From Niveibacterium microcysteis (lineage in GTDB: Bacteria; Pseudomonadota; Gammaproteobacteria; Burkholderiales; Rhodocyclaceae), in the NCBI RefSeq assembly GCF_017161445.1, contig NZ_CP071060.1:2232001-2296000 (forward strand): DNA of 64,000 nt, read 5' to 3'. The notes under the pieces were generated by a model. The model saw nothing but the letters and a program-made list of their open reading frames with translations, made no database searches and had not been told where the DNA came from. A program made the translations under genes and the position numbers. Shown here piece after piece: positions 45,268-54,902 of the stretch (position 1 is the stretch's first letter; each line of letters opens with the position of its first letter).

Positions 45268-48200
45268 ATGAAACGCTTCTTCAAGGCGCTGTTGCATCCG
45301 GTGGTATTGGGCCTGCTCGGGCTGTTGGCCCTGGTGCTGGTGATCTGGTTCGTCGGCCCGCTGATCGCGATCGCCGGCCATGCGCCGCTTGAGCCAGAAT
45401 GGGTTCGATGGACGTTGATCGCGCTGGCGGTGCTGATCGTCGTCGGGCGGTTTGCATACGTGAAGTGGCGGGCCCGAAAGAACAACGCGCAGTTGCTCGA
45501 CGGGCTCGCAAGCCACGGCGGTGCGGAGGGCGACTCACCCGAAGTTCAAGTGCTGCGCCAACGTTTTGCCGAGGGCGTCGCGGTCCTCAAACACAGTCAG
45601 ATCGGCGGGCCGAAGAAGGATGGCGCCTTTGCGAAGCTCGCCTCACTCGGCTCCAGTCGTTACCTGTATGAGCTACCGTGGTATGTGTTCATCGGCGCAC
45701 CAGGTTCCGGAAAGACGACGGCACTCGTCAATTCTGGCTTGCGCTTTCCGTTGGCGGACAAGCTTGGTTCCCATCAGATCAAAGGGGTAGGCGGTACTCG
45801 CAATTGCGATTGGTGGTTCACCGATGAAGCGGTATTGATCGACACCGCCGGTCGCTACACCACGCAGGATTCCGATCAGGCTGCGGACCGCACCGCATGG
45901 CAGGGCTTCTTGGCGCTGCTGAAGAAGCATCGGCCGCGCCAACCCTTGAATGGCGTGTTGCTCACGATTTCGCTAGGCGACTTGCTCACGCAGGGCGAAG
46001 CGGCCGCAATGTCTCACGCGCAAGCCCTGCGCACGCGCATTCAGGAACTCTATTCCGAATTGGGCGTTCGTCTGCCGGTATACGTGCTGGTGACGAAAGC
46101 GGACTTGATTGCGGGTTTCACCGATTACTTTGGTGATCTGAGCAAGGAAGCGCGGGACCAGGTCTGGGGCACAACATTCGCCCCGGATGCACAGGGGGTG
46201 GATGCACAGGACCTCTCAACCCGCCTGCAGGGGCTTCAGGCCCGGGTCGATGGCTTGTTGCTTGACCGCCTGCAAACCGAACGTGACCTCGTCCGCCGTG
46301 GCGCGATCGCGGCGTTCCCGCAGCAGTTCGCGGCGGCTTCGCGCTTGCTGCGCGACTTCCTGGACAAAGTGCTCGCGCCGTCGGGCTTTGACCATCCCTT
46401 GATGGTGCGCGGCGTCTATTTCACCAGTGGCACCCAAGAGGGCAACCCGATCGACCGCGTCCTCGCAAGCCTTGGCGGTGCTTTCGGGTTGGAGCGGCGC
46501 GTGCTGCCGCCGCAGGCCGGATCGGGCAAGAGCTTCTTCCTGACGCGTTTGTTGCGCGAGGTGGTGTTTGCCGAGCAGCGTTTGGGCGGCACCAACCTTA
46601 AGTGGGAGCGTCAGCGCGGTCTGCTTCGTCTCGCCGGGTTTGGTGCGATCGGCTTGGTGACGCTCGGGCTGCTTCTGGCTTGGACGCTGAGCTTTATCGG
46701 CAACCGTGGCTATGTGAATGAGGTGGATGCGCGCGTCGCAGAAATCGCACCGGCGGTTTCCGCTGCAGGGAGCGCACCGATCGATGACATCGTAGGGATC
46801 ATCCCGCTGCTTGGGTCTGTCAAGACCGTGTCGCAAACCGCATCCAGACCGGACGGGCGCTCCCCGTTGTCTTTGGGTTTTGGCTTGGGGCAGGGCGACA
46901 AACTGGACGCTGCGGGGGAGCAGGCCTATCGAAGTCTGTTGCGCGACGTGCTTTTGCCGCGGATCTCCAACCGTGTTGAAGCCCAACTTCGAGGCAGTCT
47001 CGACGGCAATAACCTTGAGTTCAGCTACGAGGCGCTCAAAACCTACCTGATGCTGCATCAGACCGCCCATTTCGATGCAGAAGCATTGAAGGCGTGGATC
47101 GCTCTCGATTGGGAACGTAATTTGCCGCAGAAGACTACGAGCGACCAGCGTGCGGCACTCGCTTCCCACCTCGACGCGTTGTTCTCGGAAGGGCCGGTTG
47201 CATCTCCGGTTGAGGCCGACGCGGCGTTGGTGGCGCAGGCGCGCAACCAACTCCTGCGCCTGTCGCTTGCGGCACGGATCTATAGCCGGTTGAAGCGCCA
47301 AGGTGTAGGCAACGACATCCCGGCGTTCACCGTTGAACGCGCGGCCGGGCCCTCAGCAGCGCTTGTCTTCGTCCGCAAGAGTGGCCAACCGCTGTCGAGC
47401 GGGGTGCCCGGGCTCTACACCTATGACGGCTATTACAAAGGCTTTGACCGGGAGGTCGGCCGGGTTTCCAAGCAACTCGCCGAAGAGCAGGGTTGGGTGC
47501 TCGGCACCGAGGCCCAACAAGGCGGCGACGCGGCCAAGGTATCGGAAGACGTGCGTCGCTTGTACCTCGCAGACTACGGCAAGGTTTGGGAAGAATTCCT
47601 GGCCGACGTGACCTTGATCCGCTCGGCTTCGTTGCAGCAGAGTATTCAGGTCGCTCGCGTCCTGTCGGCGCCCGACTCGCCTCTTCCGAAGTTCCTGCGG
47701 GCTGCGTCGCGCGAAACGACCTTGACGCGCCGAGCCGAGGACAAATCGGTTGTGGACAAGGCGGGCGAGAAGCTGAGTGGCGCCAAACAAGAGCTTGGCA
47801 AGATGCTCGGCATGGGAGACGCGGCGCCGGCGGCGCCCTCCGGCGCCGCGCTCGAAAGCCTCGTGGACGATCGTTTTGCGCAGATTCGCGCGCTTGTAAC
47901 GGGCGATGGAAAGGCGGCGCCGATCGACGCTGTCACGGCGCTGCTCAACGATGTCTACGTGACCCTCACGGCGACCGAGACGGCCCTGCGCGACAAGGTT
48001 GCACCACCTCCCGGCGACACCGGGGTGCGGGTAAAGGCCGAAAGCGCCCGGATGCCGGAGCCACTCCGCTCGATGCTGCAGCAGCTCTCCGCCGCAGGTA
48101 CTACGCAGGCGCTTACCGCAACGCGAGAGAACCTCTCCGCGAGTGTTGGCGCCCAGGTTGGACAGTTCTGCGAGCAGGCCATCGAGGGGCGCTATCCCTT

Positions 48201-48819
48201 CGTCAAGGGTAGCAACCGTGATGTCACCCGTGAGGACTTTGCCCGCCTGTTCGCGCCGGGTGGTCTCATGGACGATTTCTTCCAGAAGAACCTCGCGCAG
48301 TACGTCGACATTTCAACGCGACCCTGGAGCTTCAAGAAGGTTCAGGAGCAATCGCTCGGAGGATCGGGTAGCCTGATCCAGTTCCAGCGCGCGGCAACGA
48401 TCCGCGACGTCTTCTTCCGCAGTGGTGGCTCGATCCGGCTCGATTTCAAGCCGCTTGAGATGGACCCCGCGATTACTCAGTTCACGCTGGATGTCGACGG
48501 CCAACTGGTGCGCTATGCGCATGGTCCGCAGGTGCTGCAATCGATTCAGTGGCCAGGTGCCAAGGGCGGGCTGGCCGCGCGGGTGCAGATCGCTCCGGCG
48601 GGTCCGAGCGGTGCCTCCGGCTTCAACACTGAAGGGCCATGGGCTTTGTTCCGGCTGTTCGACAAAGCCAAGGTGGAAGGGCTCGGCGCGCCAGAGAAAT
48701 TCCGCGTCGTCTTCGACGTTGACGGTCGTACTGCGGCCTTCGAAGTCACTGCGAGCAGTGTGCAGAACCCGTTCCGTCTTCGCGACTTGAACGAGTTCCG
48801 GTGCCCCGCCGGCCTCTGA
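45268..48819 (+). CDS. tssM: Type VI secretion inner-membrane protein TssM (IcmF)
   Basis: An 1183-residue IcmF-type protein. Two N-terminal transmembrane helices (about 10-30 and 48-65), a cytoplasmic NTPase-like domain with Walker A GAPGSGKT at 143-150 and VLIDTAGRYTTQD, a third transmembrane helix near residue 455 (GLVTLGLLLAWTLSFIG) and a long periplasmic part ending in the beta-domain that contacts TssJ. ATG 45268 is chosen from the family start MKRFFKALL. It overlaps nothing; tagF begins two bases after its stop. Confidence 0.96.
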   Translation: MKRFFKALLHPVVLGLLGLLALVLVIWFVGPLIAIAGHAPLEPEWVRWTLIALAVLIVVGRFAYVKWRARKNNAQLLDGLASHGGAEGDSPEVQVLRQRFAEGVAVLKHSQIGGPKKDGAFAKLASLGSSRYLYELPWYVFIGAPGSGKTTALVNSGLRFPLADKLGSHQIKGVGGTRNCDWWFTDEAVLIDTAGRYTTQDSDQAADRTAWQGFLALLKKHRPRQPLNGVLLTISLGDLLTQGEAAAMSHAQALRTRIQELYSELGVRLPVYVLVTKADLIAGFTDYFGDLSKEARDQVWGTTFAPDAQGVDAQDLSTRLQGLQARVDGLLLDRLQTERDLVRRGAIAAFPQQFAAASRLLRDFLDKVLAPSGFDHPLMVRGVYFTSGTQEGNPIDRVLASLGGAFGLERRVLPPQAGSGKSFFLTRLLREVVFAEQRLGGTNLKWERQRGLLRLAGFGAIGLVTLGLLLAWTLSFIGNRGYVNEVDARVAEIAPAVSAAGSAPIDDIVGIIPLLGSVKTVSQTASRPDGRSPLSLGFGLGQGDKLDAAGEQAYRSLLRDVLLPRISNRVEAQLRGSLDGNNLEFSYEALKTYLMLHQTAHFDAEALKAWIALDWERNLPQKTTSDQRAALASHLDALFSEGPVASPVEADAALVAQARNQLLRLSLAARIYSRLKRQGVGNDIPAFTVERAAGPSAALVFVRKSGQPLSSGVPGLYTYDGYYKGFDREVGRVSKQLAEEQGWVLGTEAQQGGDAAKVSEDVRRLYLADYGKVWEEFLADVTLIRSASLQQSIQVARVLSAPDSPLPKFLRAASRETTLTRRAEDKSVVDKAGEKLSGAKQELGKMLGMGDAAPAAPSGAALESLVDDRFAQIRALVTGDGKAAPIDAVTALLNDVYVTLTATETALRDKVAPPPGDTGVRVKAESARMPEPLRSMLQQLSAAGTTQALTATRENLSASVGAQVGQFCEQAIEGRYPFVKGSNRDVTREDFARLFAPGGLMDDFFQKNLAQYVDISTRPWSFKKVQEQSLGGSGSLIQFQRAATIRDVFFRSGGSIRLDFKPLEMDPAITQFTLDVDGQLVRYAHGPQVLQSIQWPGAKGGLAARVQIAPAGPSGASGFNTEGPWALFRLFDKAKVEGLGAPEKFRVVFDVDGRTAAFEVTASSVQNPFRLRDLNEFRCPAGL

Positions 48820-48821
48820 GC

Positions 48822-49478
48822 ATGCAAGCAGCCGGCTGGTACGGAAAACTGCCCGCTCTCGGGGATTTCGCACAGCGACGCTTGGATGCCGAATTCGTCG
48901 CGGCGTGGGATCACTGGCTGCAACAGGCCATGCTGGAGAGCCAGCGCGTGCTCGGGGCCAACTGGCTGGACTGCTATCTCACCGCGCCGGTATGGCGCTT
49001 TGTGTTGAGCCCTGGCGTGATTGGCCCGCGTGGCTGGGCTGGCCTCATCGTGCCATCGGTGGATCGGGTCGGGCGATACTTTCCGCTGACCGTGTGTGTG
49101 CCGCTGGATGGGGTGGCTCTGGATCGCGCCGCGGTCGTGTCGCTCACGCCATGGCTGGACCGCGTTGAAGCGGCCGCACGACGGTGCTTGTCGCACGACG
49201 CCACGGTTGATGGATTTGAAGCGGATCTAGCCTTGATTGGTTGCCCGGCATTCTTCCCTGACGTGTCATCGGATTCCGCTACCGCCTTGTTGCAACGCGC
49301 CTCCGTGGTCGAAATAACTCGGGATGTCAGCGGGCCCGATCTCGCGACGCTCGCTGATAGCGTGTTGGCGCGCTTGCTTGCTGGCTATAGCCTATGGTGG
49401 CGGAGCGCCGGCAACGCCACCTTACATCTTCAATTGCCCTCAACGACGCGCTTCGGCAGCATGATTGGCCCGCAATAG
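48822..49478 (+). CDS. tagF: Type VI secretion-associated protein TagF (ImpM)
   Basis: A 218-residue TagF/ImpM protein with GWYGKLPALGDFAQRRL at the start, WDHWLQQAM, APVWRFVLSPGVIGPRGWAGLIVPSVDRVGRYFPL split over strands, and SLWWRSAG near the end. In Pseudomonas TagF represses secretion post-translationally, acting at Fha. Start ATG 48822 lies directly after tssM. Confidence 0.93.
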   Translation: MQAAGWYGKLPALGDFAQRRLDAEFVAAWDHWLQQAMLESQRVLGANWLDCYLTAPVWRFVLSPGVIGPRGWAGLIVPSVDRVGRYFPLTVCVPLDGVALDRAAVVSLTPWLDRVEAAARRCLSHDATVDGFEADLALIGCPAFFPDVSSDSATALLQRASVVEITRDVSGPDLATLADSVLARLLAGYSLWWRSAGNATLHLQLPSTTRFGSMIGPQ

Positions 49479-49501
49479 CGGACTGATCGGCGGACTCGTG
49501 G

Positions 49502-51520
49502 ATGAATCCAGTGTCAGATACAAACGACGACAAGACCGTAGTTCTCGGCGGCGCAGCGGCGATCCCCGCGCCACCTCCACCGCAACGCGAATCGCACTCG
49601 CAGAACGCACTCCCAATCGGCACACGCCTTGGCGAGTTCGAGGTTGTTGGGCTGGTGGGCGAGGGCGGATTCGGGATCGTCTATCTCGCGCACGACCACT
49701 CCCTTGAGCGCAAGGTCGCGCTCAAGGAATACATGCCGTCGTCTCTGGCATCAAGAGCTACCGATGCCTCGGTAGCGGTTCGCTCCGAGCGCCACCGCGA
49801 AACCTTCGAGGTAGGTCGCCGCAGTTTCGTGAACGAAGCGCGCCTGCTCGCCCAGTTCGATCACCCTGCGCTGGTGAAGGTGTATCGGTTCTGGGAAGCC
49901 AACGGCACCGCCTACATGGCGATGCCCTTCTACGACGGCATCACTCTGCGCGATGCGCTCAAGGCCCGCAACGGCGCGCCGGACGAGAGCTGGATTCGAA
50001 AGATCCTCTCGCCGGTGATGGATGCGCTCGAGATCATCCATCATGACAACTGCTACCACCGCGATATCGCGCCGGACAACATCATGTTGCTCCGCGACGA
50101 CCGTCCGGTGCTGCTCGATTTCGGTGCCGCACGACGCGTGATCGGTGACATGACCCAGGCGCTCACCGTGATTCTCAAGCCGGGTTATGCACCGATCGAG
50201 CAGTACGCCGAGATGCCGGGCATGAAGCAAGGGCCGTGGACCGACATCTACGCGCTTGGTGCGGTGGTTTATTTCATGATCACCGGACGCACACCGCCGC
50301 CCTCAGTCGGTCGGATGATGCAGGACAACTTCGAACCCCTCGCGCAACTTGCCGCAGGACGTTACGACGACGCTTTTCTGCGCGGAATTGATCGCTGCTT
50401 GGCAGTAAAAGCGGAAGACCGCCCGCAATCGATCGCAGACATGCGCGCACTGGTTGGATTCAGCAGCAGCTCGCCATTATTTGCCTCGACCAGCGCACCA
50501 ATCGCCAACGCCGAACCCACTGCGAGCAAGCGCGACACCGGGGTGACGGTCGTTCAACCGACTGCGCAAGCCTCGTCACGCGGTGGTGCCACAGCAGAGG
50601 CAGCCACGCCGTCGAAACGGCCGAATGGCGTCTGGATCGGCGCCGCCGCAGGCAGCCTGGCGGTGCTGGGTATCGGGGCCTACTTTCTTTTTGGTCGTGG
50701 CGGTGCACCCGAGACACCAAAACCGGAGGCCGCAACGTCGGCGCCAGCGGTTGCGGCTCAGTCGGCACCCGTGACTGCCGAAACGCAAGTCGTGCAGTCT
50801 GCACCGGTTGCGCCACCTGCACCTTCGCGGCCAGTGAGTCTGTCCGCCGCTGAGCAGGCCCTTCAGGCGGGCGCGAGTGCGGACATTGGTGTGATGATCG
50901 ACAAGGTCAAGAGCCCAGTCGTGATCGGCAAGGACGCCCTCACATTCAGCTTGCGCTCGAATCGGGGCGGCTATGTGTATGTGCTGTTGCACGACAAGGG
51001 CGCCGGCACTCTCTCCCGGATCTACCCGAATGCACTCGACCCGGACAACCGGATTGCTGCCGGCAAACCGATGCGTTTTCCGCGTGAAAACTGGACCTTC
51101 GACGCAGATCAGCCAAAGGGGGACTGGGAGGTCATCGGCATCGTTTCCGAATCGCCGCGTGAGTTCGACCAGCTGTCGCTTGAAACGCGCGATGGCATTG
51201 GGGTTGCCCCAATTAGCGCGGTGGAAGCTGCGTTGCAGCGAAGCGGCGCAGCTGCATTGGCGGGCACCCTGCATTGCACGGACGGAACATCGGCGTGCGC
51301 ACCGAACTATGGCGTGGCGACCTTCACCGTGAGCGAAACGGATGTGGCGCCCGAGCCACAGGCTCGGAAACCCGCAGAGCCTGCGCCGCGAGCCGAAAAA
51401 CCGGCGCCGCAGGCGTCCAAGCCAAAGTCACAAGCTCAACAGCCCGGCGCAGAATCGGAAGCGGAGTACATGAAGAAGCTGAACAAGGATCTCGATCAGC
51501 TTCTTGGCGGCAAGAAGTAA
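49502..51520 (+). CDS. ppkA: PpkA-type serine/threonine kinase with C-terminal DUF4384 domain
   Basis: A 672-residue membrane kinase. Kinase domain at about 43-320: glycine loop GEGGFGIVYLAHD, ALKEYMP (Lys), catalytic His186-Arg187-Asp188 in HRDIAPDN, DFGAAR. One transmembrane helix near 380-395 (WIGAAAGSLAVLGIGAYFLFG), an Ala/Pro linker, a periplasmic DUF4384 domain (VVIGKDALTFSLRSNRGGYVYVLL) and a Lys/Pro/Ala tail. It phosphorylates Fha-type proteins to promote T6SS assembly. Its phosphatase and FHA partner are encoded on the other strand. Confidence 0.92.
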   Translation: MNPVSDTNDDKTVVLGGAAAIPAPPPPQRESHSQNALPIGTRLGEFEVVGLVGEGGFGIVYLAHDHSLERKVALKEYMPSSLASRATDASVAVRSERHRETFEVGRRSFVNEARLLAQFDHPALVKVYRFWEANGTAYMAMPFYDGITLRDALKARNGAPDESWIRKILSPVMDALEIIHHDNCYHRDIAPDNIMLLRDDRPVLLDFGAARRVIGDMTQALTVILKPGYAPIEQYAEMPGMKQGPWTDIYALGAVVYFMITGRTPPPSVGRMMQDNFEPLAQLAAGRYDDAFLRGIDRCLAVKAEDRPQSIADMRALVGFSSSSPLFASTSAPIANAEPTASKRDTGVTVVQPTAQASSRGGATAEAATPSKRPNGVWIGAAAGSLAVLGIGAYFLFGRGGAPETPKPEAATSAPAVAAQSAPVTAETQVVQSAPVAPPAPSRPVSLSAAEQALQAGASADIGVMIDKVKSPVVIGKDALTFSLRSNRGGYVYVLLHDKGAGTLSRIYPNALDPDNRIAAGKPMRFPRENWTFDADQPKGDWEVIGIVSESPREFDQLSLETRDGIGVAPISAVEAALQRSGAAALAGTLHCTDGTSACAPNYGVATFTVSETDVAPEPQARKPAEPAPRAEKPAPQASKPKSQAQQPGAESEAEYMKKLNKDLDQLLGGKK

Positions 51521-51526
51521 AGTGTG

Positions 51527-51579
51527 GGCAGGCTTGCTGCCTGCCAGTTGGATGACGCCTGCGGTGATTACGCGCAGGC
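51527..51579. terminator. Pair of hairpins in the convergent region after ppkA
   Basis: GGCAGGC-TTGCT-GCCTGCC (51527-51545) and GCCTGCG...CGCAGGC (51557-51579) are perfect seven-base stems between convergent genes. Neither has a T run; termination here would be weak or Rho-assisted. Confidence 0.45.
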
Positions 51580-51635
51580 GCCGCTGTTGATGAGGAGCTT
51601 AAACGGTCTTCTGCGATGGCGCAGGATGCGGGCGT

Positions 51636-52286
51636 TTACACTTCAATCCGCGCCGGATTCTTAACCTCGATGGTGACGCGTTGCACGTTGCTCGGTGTGC
51701 GCGGATCGGTTACCACACTGCGCACCACCGCGCCCTTGCCAGCCGCTTCGCGCGTCTGCTGTGCGGCGACCTTGCTGCGGCCCGCTTTGTCCGGCGGCAT
51801 CGCGATCGTCATCTCGACCGTCTCGCCCCGATCGGTTGCGACTTTACGGGCGTAGTCGTTCAACTTGCGCATCGCTTCCCGGCCGTCTGCCGTATTGACC
51901 TGACTGAGGGGGATATCGACTGAAACCGACTTGAACGCCTTTACGGATTCCGTTTTCCCGGTCTCCTTATCGGTGACCTGCACGACATCGGTTTGCACCG
52001 GCGCAGCCTTCGCACCTTCAACCGTTGTCGTCGCCTGCGCGGCTTTTTGCGCTTCCTCGATCTCGTGGCTCCGCGCGCGCTGGTAGCCAATCAAGCCGCC
52101 AACCACTGCGCCGGCTGCGCATGCCGTGCCCGGGTCGTTCGAGGTGACCTGTGCAAGAACGGCGCCAGCCGCACAGCCGATTGCCGCGCCGATCATCGCG
52201 CCTTGGGTCTTTTCGTCCATGCTCGCGCAACTGCCAAGGAAGATCGGGACTATTGCAGCACTCAGGATTCGGATTCGTGTTGTCAT
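51636..52286 (-). CDS. Glycine-zipper lipoprotein of unknown function
   Basis: A 216-residue protein with signal peptide and lipobox (FLGSC), a glycine-zipper segment at about 30-75 (GAMIGAAIGCAAGAVLAQV, AGAVVGGLIGYQRAR) and a C-terminal domain with VTIEVKNPARIEV. Domains of this kind occur in outer-membrane lipoproteins, some carrying OmpA-like parts; here the tail has only a loose resemblance. It is 23 bases downstream of pppA, suggesting a link to the secretion system. Confidence 0.72.
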   Translation of the reverse strand: MTTRIRILSAAIVPIFLGSCASMDEKTQGAMIGAAIGCAAGAVLAQVTSNDPGTACAAGAVVGGLIGYQRARSHEIEEAQKAAQATTTVEGAKAAPVQTDVVQVTDKETGKTESVKAFKSVSVDIPLSQVNTADGREAMRKLNDYARKVATDRGETVEMTIAMPPDKAGRSKVAAQQTREAAGKGAVVRSVVTDPRTPSNVQRVTIEVKNPARIEV

Positions 52287-52309
52287 GTTTTCGCTCCGGG
52301 AAAGGCGTG

Positions 52310-53098
52310 TCACTCGGCCGGCGTGCTGTCCGGCATGATGATCGTTGTTGTCGGCTCCCCCGAACCGACAACGACGCATACAGCGGTGAAGTTATCGTTG
52401 CCGCTACTTACTTTGGCGCGCAGCGCCTCACTCATCAAGCTTAGCCAGTGGGCGGGGGTGCTCGCCAGTTCAAGCAGACAGAGCATGTCTGTTTCTTCAA
52501 CATACTCCCACCATCCGTCAGTGCACATGAGGAATGTGTCGCCCGACTGAATCTTGAGCGGCGTGCCTGCTACCGACAGTTCAATTGCCTCGGCCGAGCC
52601 GATCGCCGAAGTCAGCAGGCTTCGCTGCGGATGGCTGCGAATCATCTCAGTGGTGCCATAGCCGGCGTCGATGAGGTTTTGAACCAGGCTGTGGTCGCGT
52701 GTGCAGTAGGCGACCCTGCCGTCGCGGAACAGGTAAATGCGGGTGTCGCCTGCATGCCCCCAGATGGCCTCGTCCCGCTCGCGATCGATCAACAGCATCG
52801 CGGCCGTGGCGTGCATGTCGTCCTGCGTCGCACCACTTCTCTTGGCGTGAATGACCGCATCGTTTGCGCCGCGCAACAGTTCAACGGCGCGATCGGAACT
52901 GATCGCCGGGTCCGCCGAGAAGGCTTCCAGAATGCGGCTGACCACCAGGCGCGAGGCCATATCGCCGCTGCCGTGGCCGCCTGCACCGTCGGAAACGACC
53001 CAGCAACCTCGTGTCTCGGAGCTCCAATAACCGCACGCGTCCTCATTGCGCGAACGGCCTCCGGGGTCGGTCAGGTACGCTGTCTCGAGCTTGAGCAT
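52310..53098 (-). CDS. pppA: PppA-type PP2C serine/threonine phosphatase
   Basis: A 262-residue PP2C-family phosphatase. Metal-binding motifs are intact: RSRNEDACG, VSDGAGGHGSGDMAS, GHAGDTRIYLF, CTDGWWE and GNDNFTAV. ATG 53098 gives the family start LETAYLTDPGGRSRNED. It counteracts PpkA by dephosphorylating the FHA protein encoded just upstream (tagH, 19 bases away). Confidence 0.93.
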   Translation of the reverse strand: MLKLETAYLTDPGGRSRNEDACGYWSSETRGCWVVSDGAGGHGSGDMASRLVVSRILEAFSADPAISSDRAVELLRGANDAVIHAKRSGATQDDMHATAAMLLIDRERDEAIWGHAGDTRIYLFRDGRVAYCTRDHSLVQNLIDAGYGTTEMIRSHPQRSLLTSAIGSAEAIELSVAGTPLKIQSGDTFLMCTDGWWEYVEETDMLCLLELASTPAHWLSLMSEALRAKVSSGNDNFTAVCVVVGSGEPTTTIIMPDSTPAE

Positions 53099-53117
53099 CA
53101 ATAGCTCCGCCGTTGCG

Positions 53118-54863
53118 TCAATCGCGACCGGGTTCGGACGCGAGTCGATCGATCTGCTCTTCATACGCGCGCAGGAACGCGCGCCCGAAGAGATTCTGGA
53201 AATCATCCTCCGCTTCGCGGGAGATGTCGGCGTAGTGCTGTTCGTAGAGATCCCAAAGGCGCGCCTTCCGTGATCCAGGCAGGACGTTGTCAAGGAAGCC
53301 GCGGTCGCTGATCCGCCCCTCAAGCTGTTCGGGTTTGAAGCGTTCGAGCACGCCGGTTAGCGCTGCGCGCATGCCCGCCATGAAACCGAACTGATGTGAG
53401 CGCAGGTCGTCATAGGCGTCGCGCATGGCCTTAACGGGCTCCATGAAACCACGCCCCTGCGGTGCCAGGAGCTGGACGAGCGCGAACTCGACATCCGGCG
53501 CAAATTTGAGGGGGTTGTTCTCCTTGCTGACGATCATCGTCACTTCCGCACGGATCTCTCGTTTGGTGAGCGCGCGCGCTGTCAGCAAGGCCATCGTGCC
53601 CGATACGGACTCGCGCAGCACGCGCCCGATCTGTTCCATGCGGTCCGGTGTCATGCCCTCCGGCAACTGCAGCGGGAAACCAAGACCCCGCTGGAATGCA
53701 GCAAGCAGCTCGTCCGGCGCCGCGCCAGGCGCAGGCGTTTTCGCTGCCATCGCCGGTGGCGATACTGGTGCAGCTGGCGCTGGTGCCGGTGGGGCCATGG
53801 GCGCGACTATCGCCGGTTCTATGCGTACCGATACCCCCGGCGCGGCGGCCGGGCCGGGAACGACCCGTTCATGGGTGTCTGGCGGCGTCGGCGTAGACGC
53901 CTGGAGCGGTGACTCGGTCCAGGACACAACGATGCCCGCCGGTGGCGTGGCGTCGCCTGTGGGCGAGGCTGGTGCGGCTACTTGCGCTTGCGCTGCTGGA
54001 ACAGGGGCTGCTGTGGGGATGATTGGTTTCGGCGGCGTGAAATTCTCGGCCAGCATCGGCGCGTCGTCGCGAAGCGGTGCCGGCGTGGGGCCGGCTGCGG
54101 GTGCAGCGCCAAATAGCGCCAAGGGATCGGCCGCGTTGCTGCTGGCGGCTGGCGGCGCACTATGCGCTGAAAGTGCCGTGCCCGCGAATGGATCGGATGC
54201 TGAGTTCGTCGGGCCCAGTCCGAATAGATCGTCCACGCTGGCTGCAGGCGCAAGGTTGAGATCCATCCCCAGCGGTGGTGCCGGTTTCGGCGGGGGAGGC
54301 GGAGGCGCAAACGGGTCCGCCATCGGGGCTTGAACGGCCGGCGCAGGCGTTGGCGCGGGCGCAGCCGCCATGAAGACCGCGAACGGGTCGTCGATCGGCG
54401 CAGCTTGACGCGCGGCCTGCGACGGCGGGATGGCAACCACTGGGGTTGGCGACGGTGTAGCGAACGGATCCGAACTTGGCCCCCCACCAAAGAGCCCCAA
54501 GGGGTCGCTTGCGATGGTAGGGGTGTTGACCGGTGTGACGAACGGTGCCGGCGCCCGGGTCGCCTCGGCACGCAACTCATAGCCACCAATTGCGAGCGTG
54601 TCGCCATCGTTGACTGGCTGTCGATTTCCGCGCCCGACGGGCCGACCGTTGATCAGGGTGGGGTTGCCGCCGTGATCCTCGATCAAGAAGACGCCGCCTT
54701 CGCAGAGCACTTGCGCGTGGAGGCGTGAGATGTGTCGTTCCGGGTCGGGCAACACCAGATGGTTCCCCGGCTCCCGCCCGATCGATCCTCCCTGAGGGCC
54801 AAACTCAACCTGAATTGGGCTTGGTGGTGGCGAACCTTTGAAGGTCAGTACCGTGAGACGCAT
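53118..54863 (-). CDS. tagH: T6SS-associated FHA-domain protein TagH (ImpI/Fha)
   Basis: A 581-residue protein. FHA domain at about 1-100 (GGSIGREPGNHLVLPDPERHISRLHAQV, split over the phosphothreonine-binding loops; NPTLINGRPV), a very long Pro/Ala-rich low-complexity linker at about 110-395, and the C-terminal TagH domain (RMEQIGRVLRESVSGTMALLTARA, NPLKFAPDVE, FGRAFLRAYEEQI). It is the expected target of PpkA and PppA. Confidence 0.93.
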   Translation of the reverse strand: MRLTVLTFKGSPPPSPIQVEFGPQGGSIGREPGNHLVLPDPERHISRLHAQVLCEGGVFLIEDHGGNPTLINGRPVGRGNRQPVNDGDTLAIGGYELRAEATRAPAPFVTPVNTPTIASDPLGLFGGGPSSDPFATPSPTPVVAIPPSQAARQAAPIDDPFAVFMAAAPAPTPAPAVQAPMADPFAPPPPPPKPAPPLGMDLNLAPAASVDDLFGLGPTNSASDPFAGTALSAHSAPPAASSNAADPLALFGAAPAAGPTPAPLRDDAPMLAENFTPPKPIIPTAAPVPAAQAQVAAPASPTGDATPPAGIVVSWTESPLQASTPTPPDTHERVVPGPAAAPGVSVRIEPAIVAPMAPPAPAPAAPVSPPAMAAKTPAPGAAPDELLAAFQRGLGFPLQLPEGMTPDRMEQIGRVLRESVSGTMALLTARALTKREIRAEVTMIVSKENNPLKFAPDVEFALVQLLAPQGRGFMEPVKAMRDAYDDLRSHQFGFMAGMRAALTGVLERFKPEQLEGRISDRGFLDNVLPGSRKARLWDLYEQHYADISREAEDDFQNLFGRAFLRAYEEQIDRLASEPGRD

Positions 54864-54902
54864 AGCTTGAAGTCTTGCTCGCTGAATAAAGTGATCTTGT
54901 CG

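Noticed and set aside
53425..54333. A 302-codon plus-strand Ala/Gly-rich frame opposite tagH
   Set aside because: It is the antisense of the Pro/Ala-rich linker of TagH; Pro codons read backwards give Gly, so the composition is an artefact.
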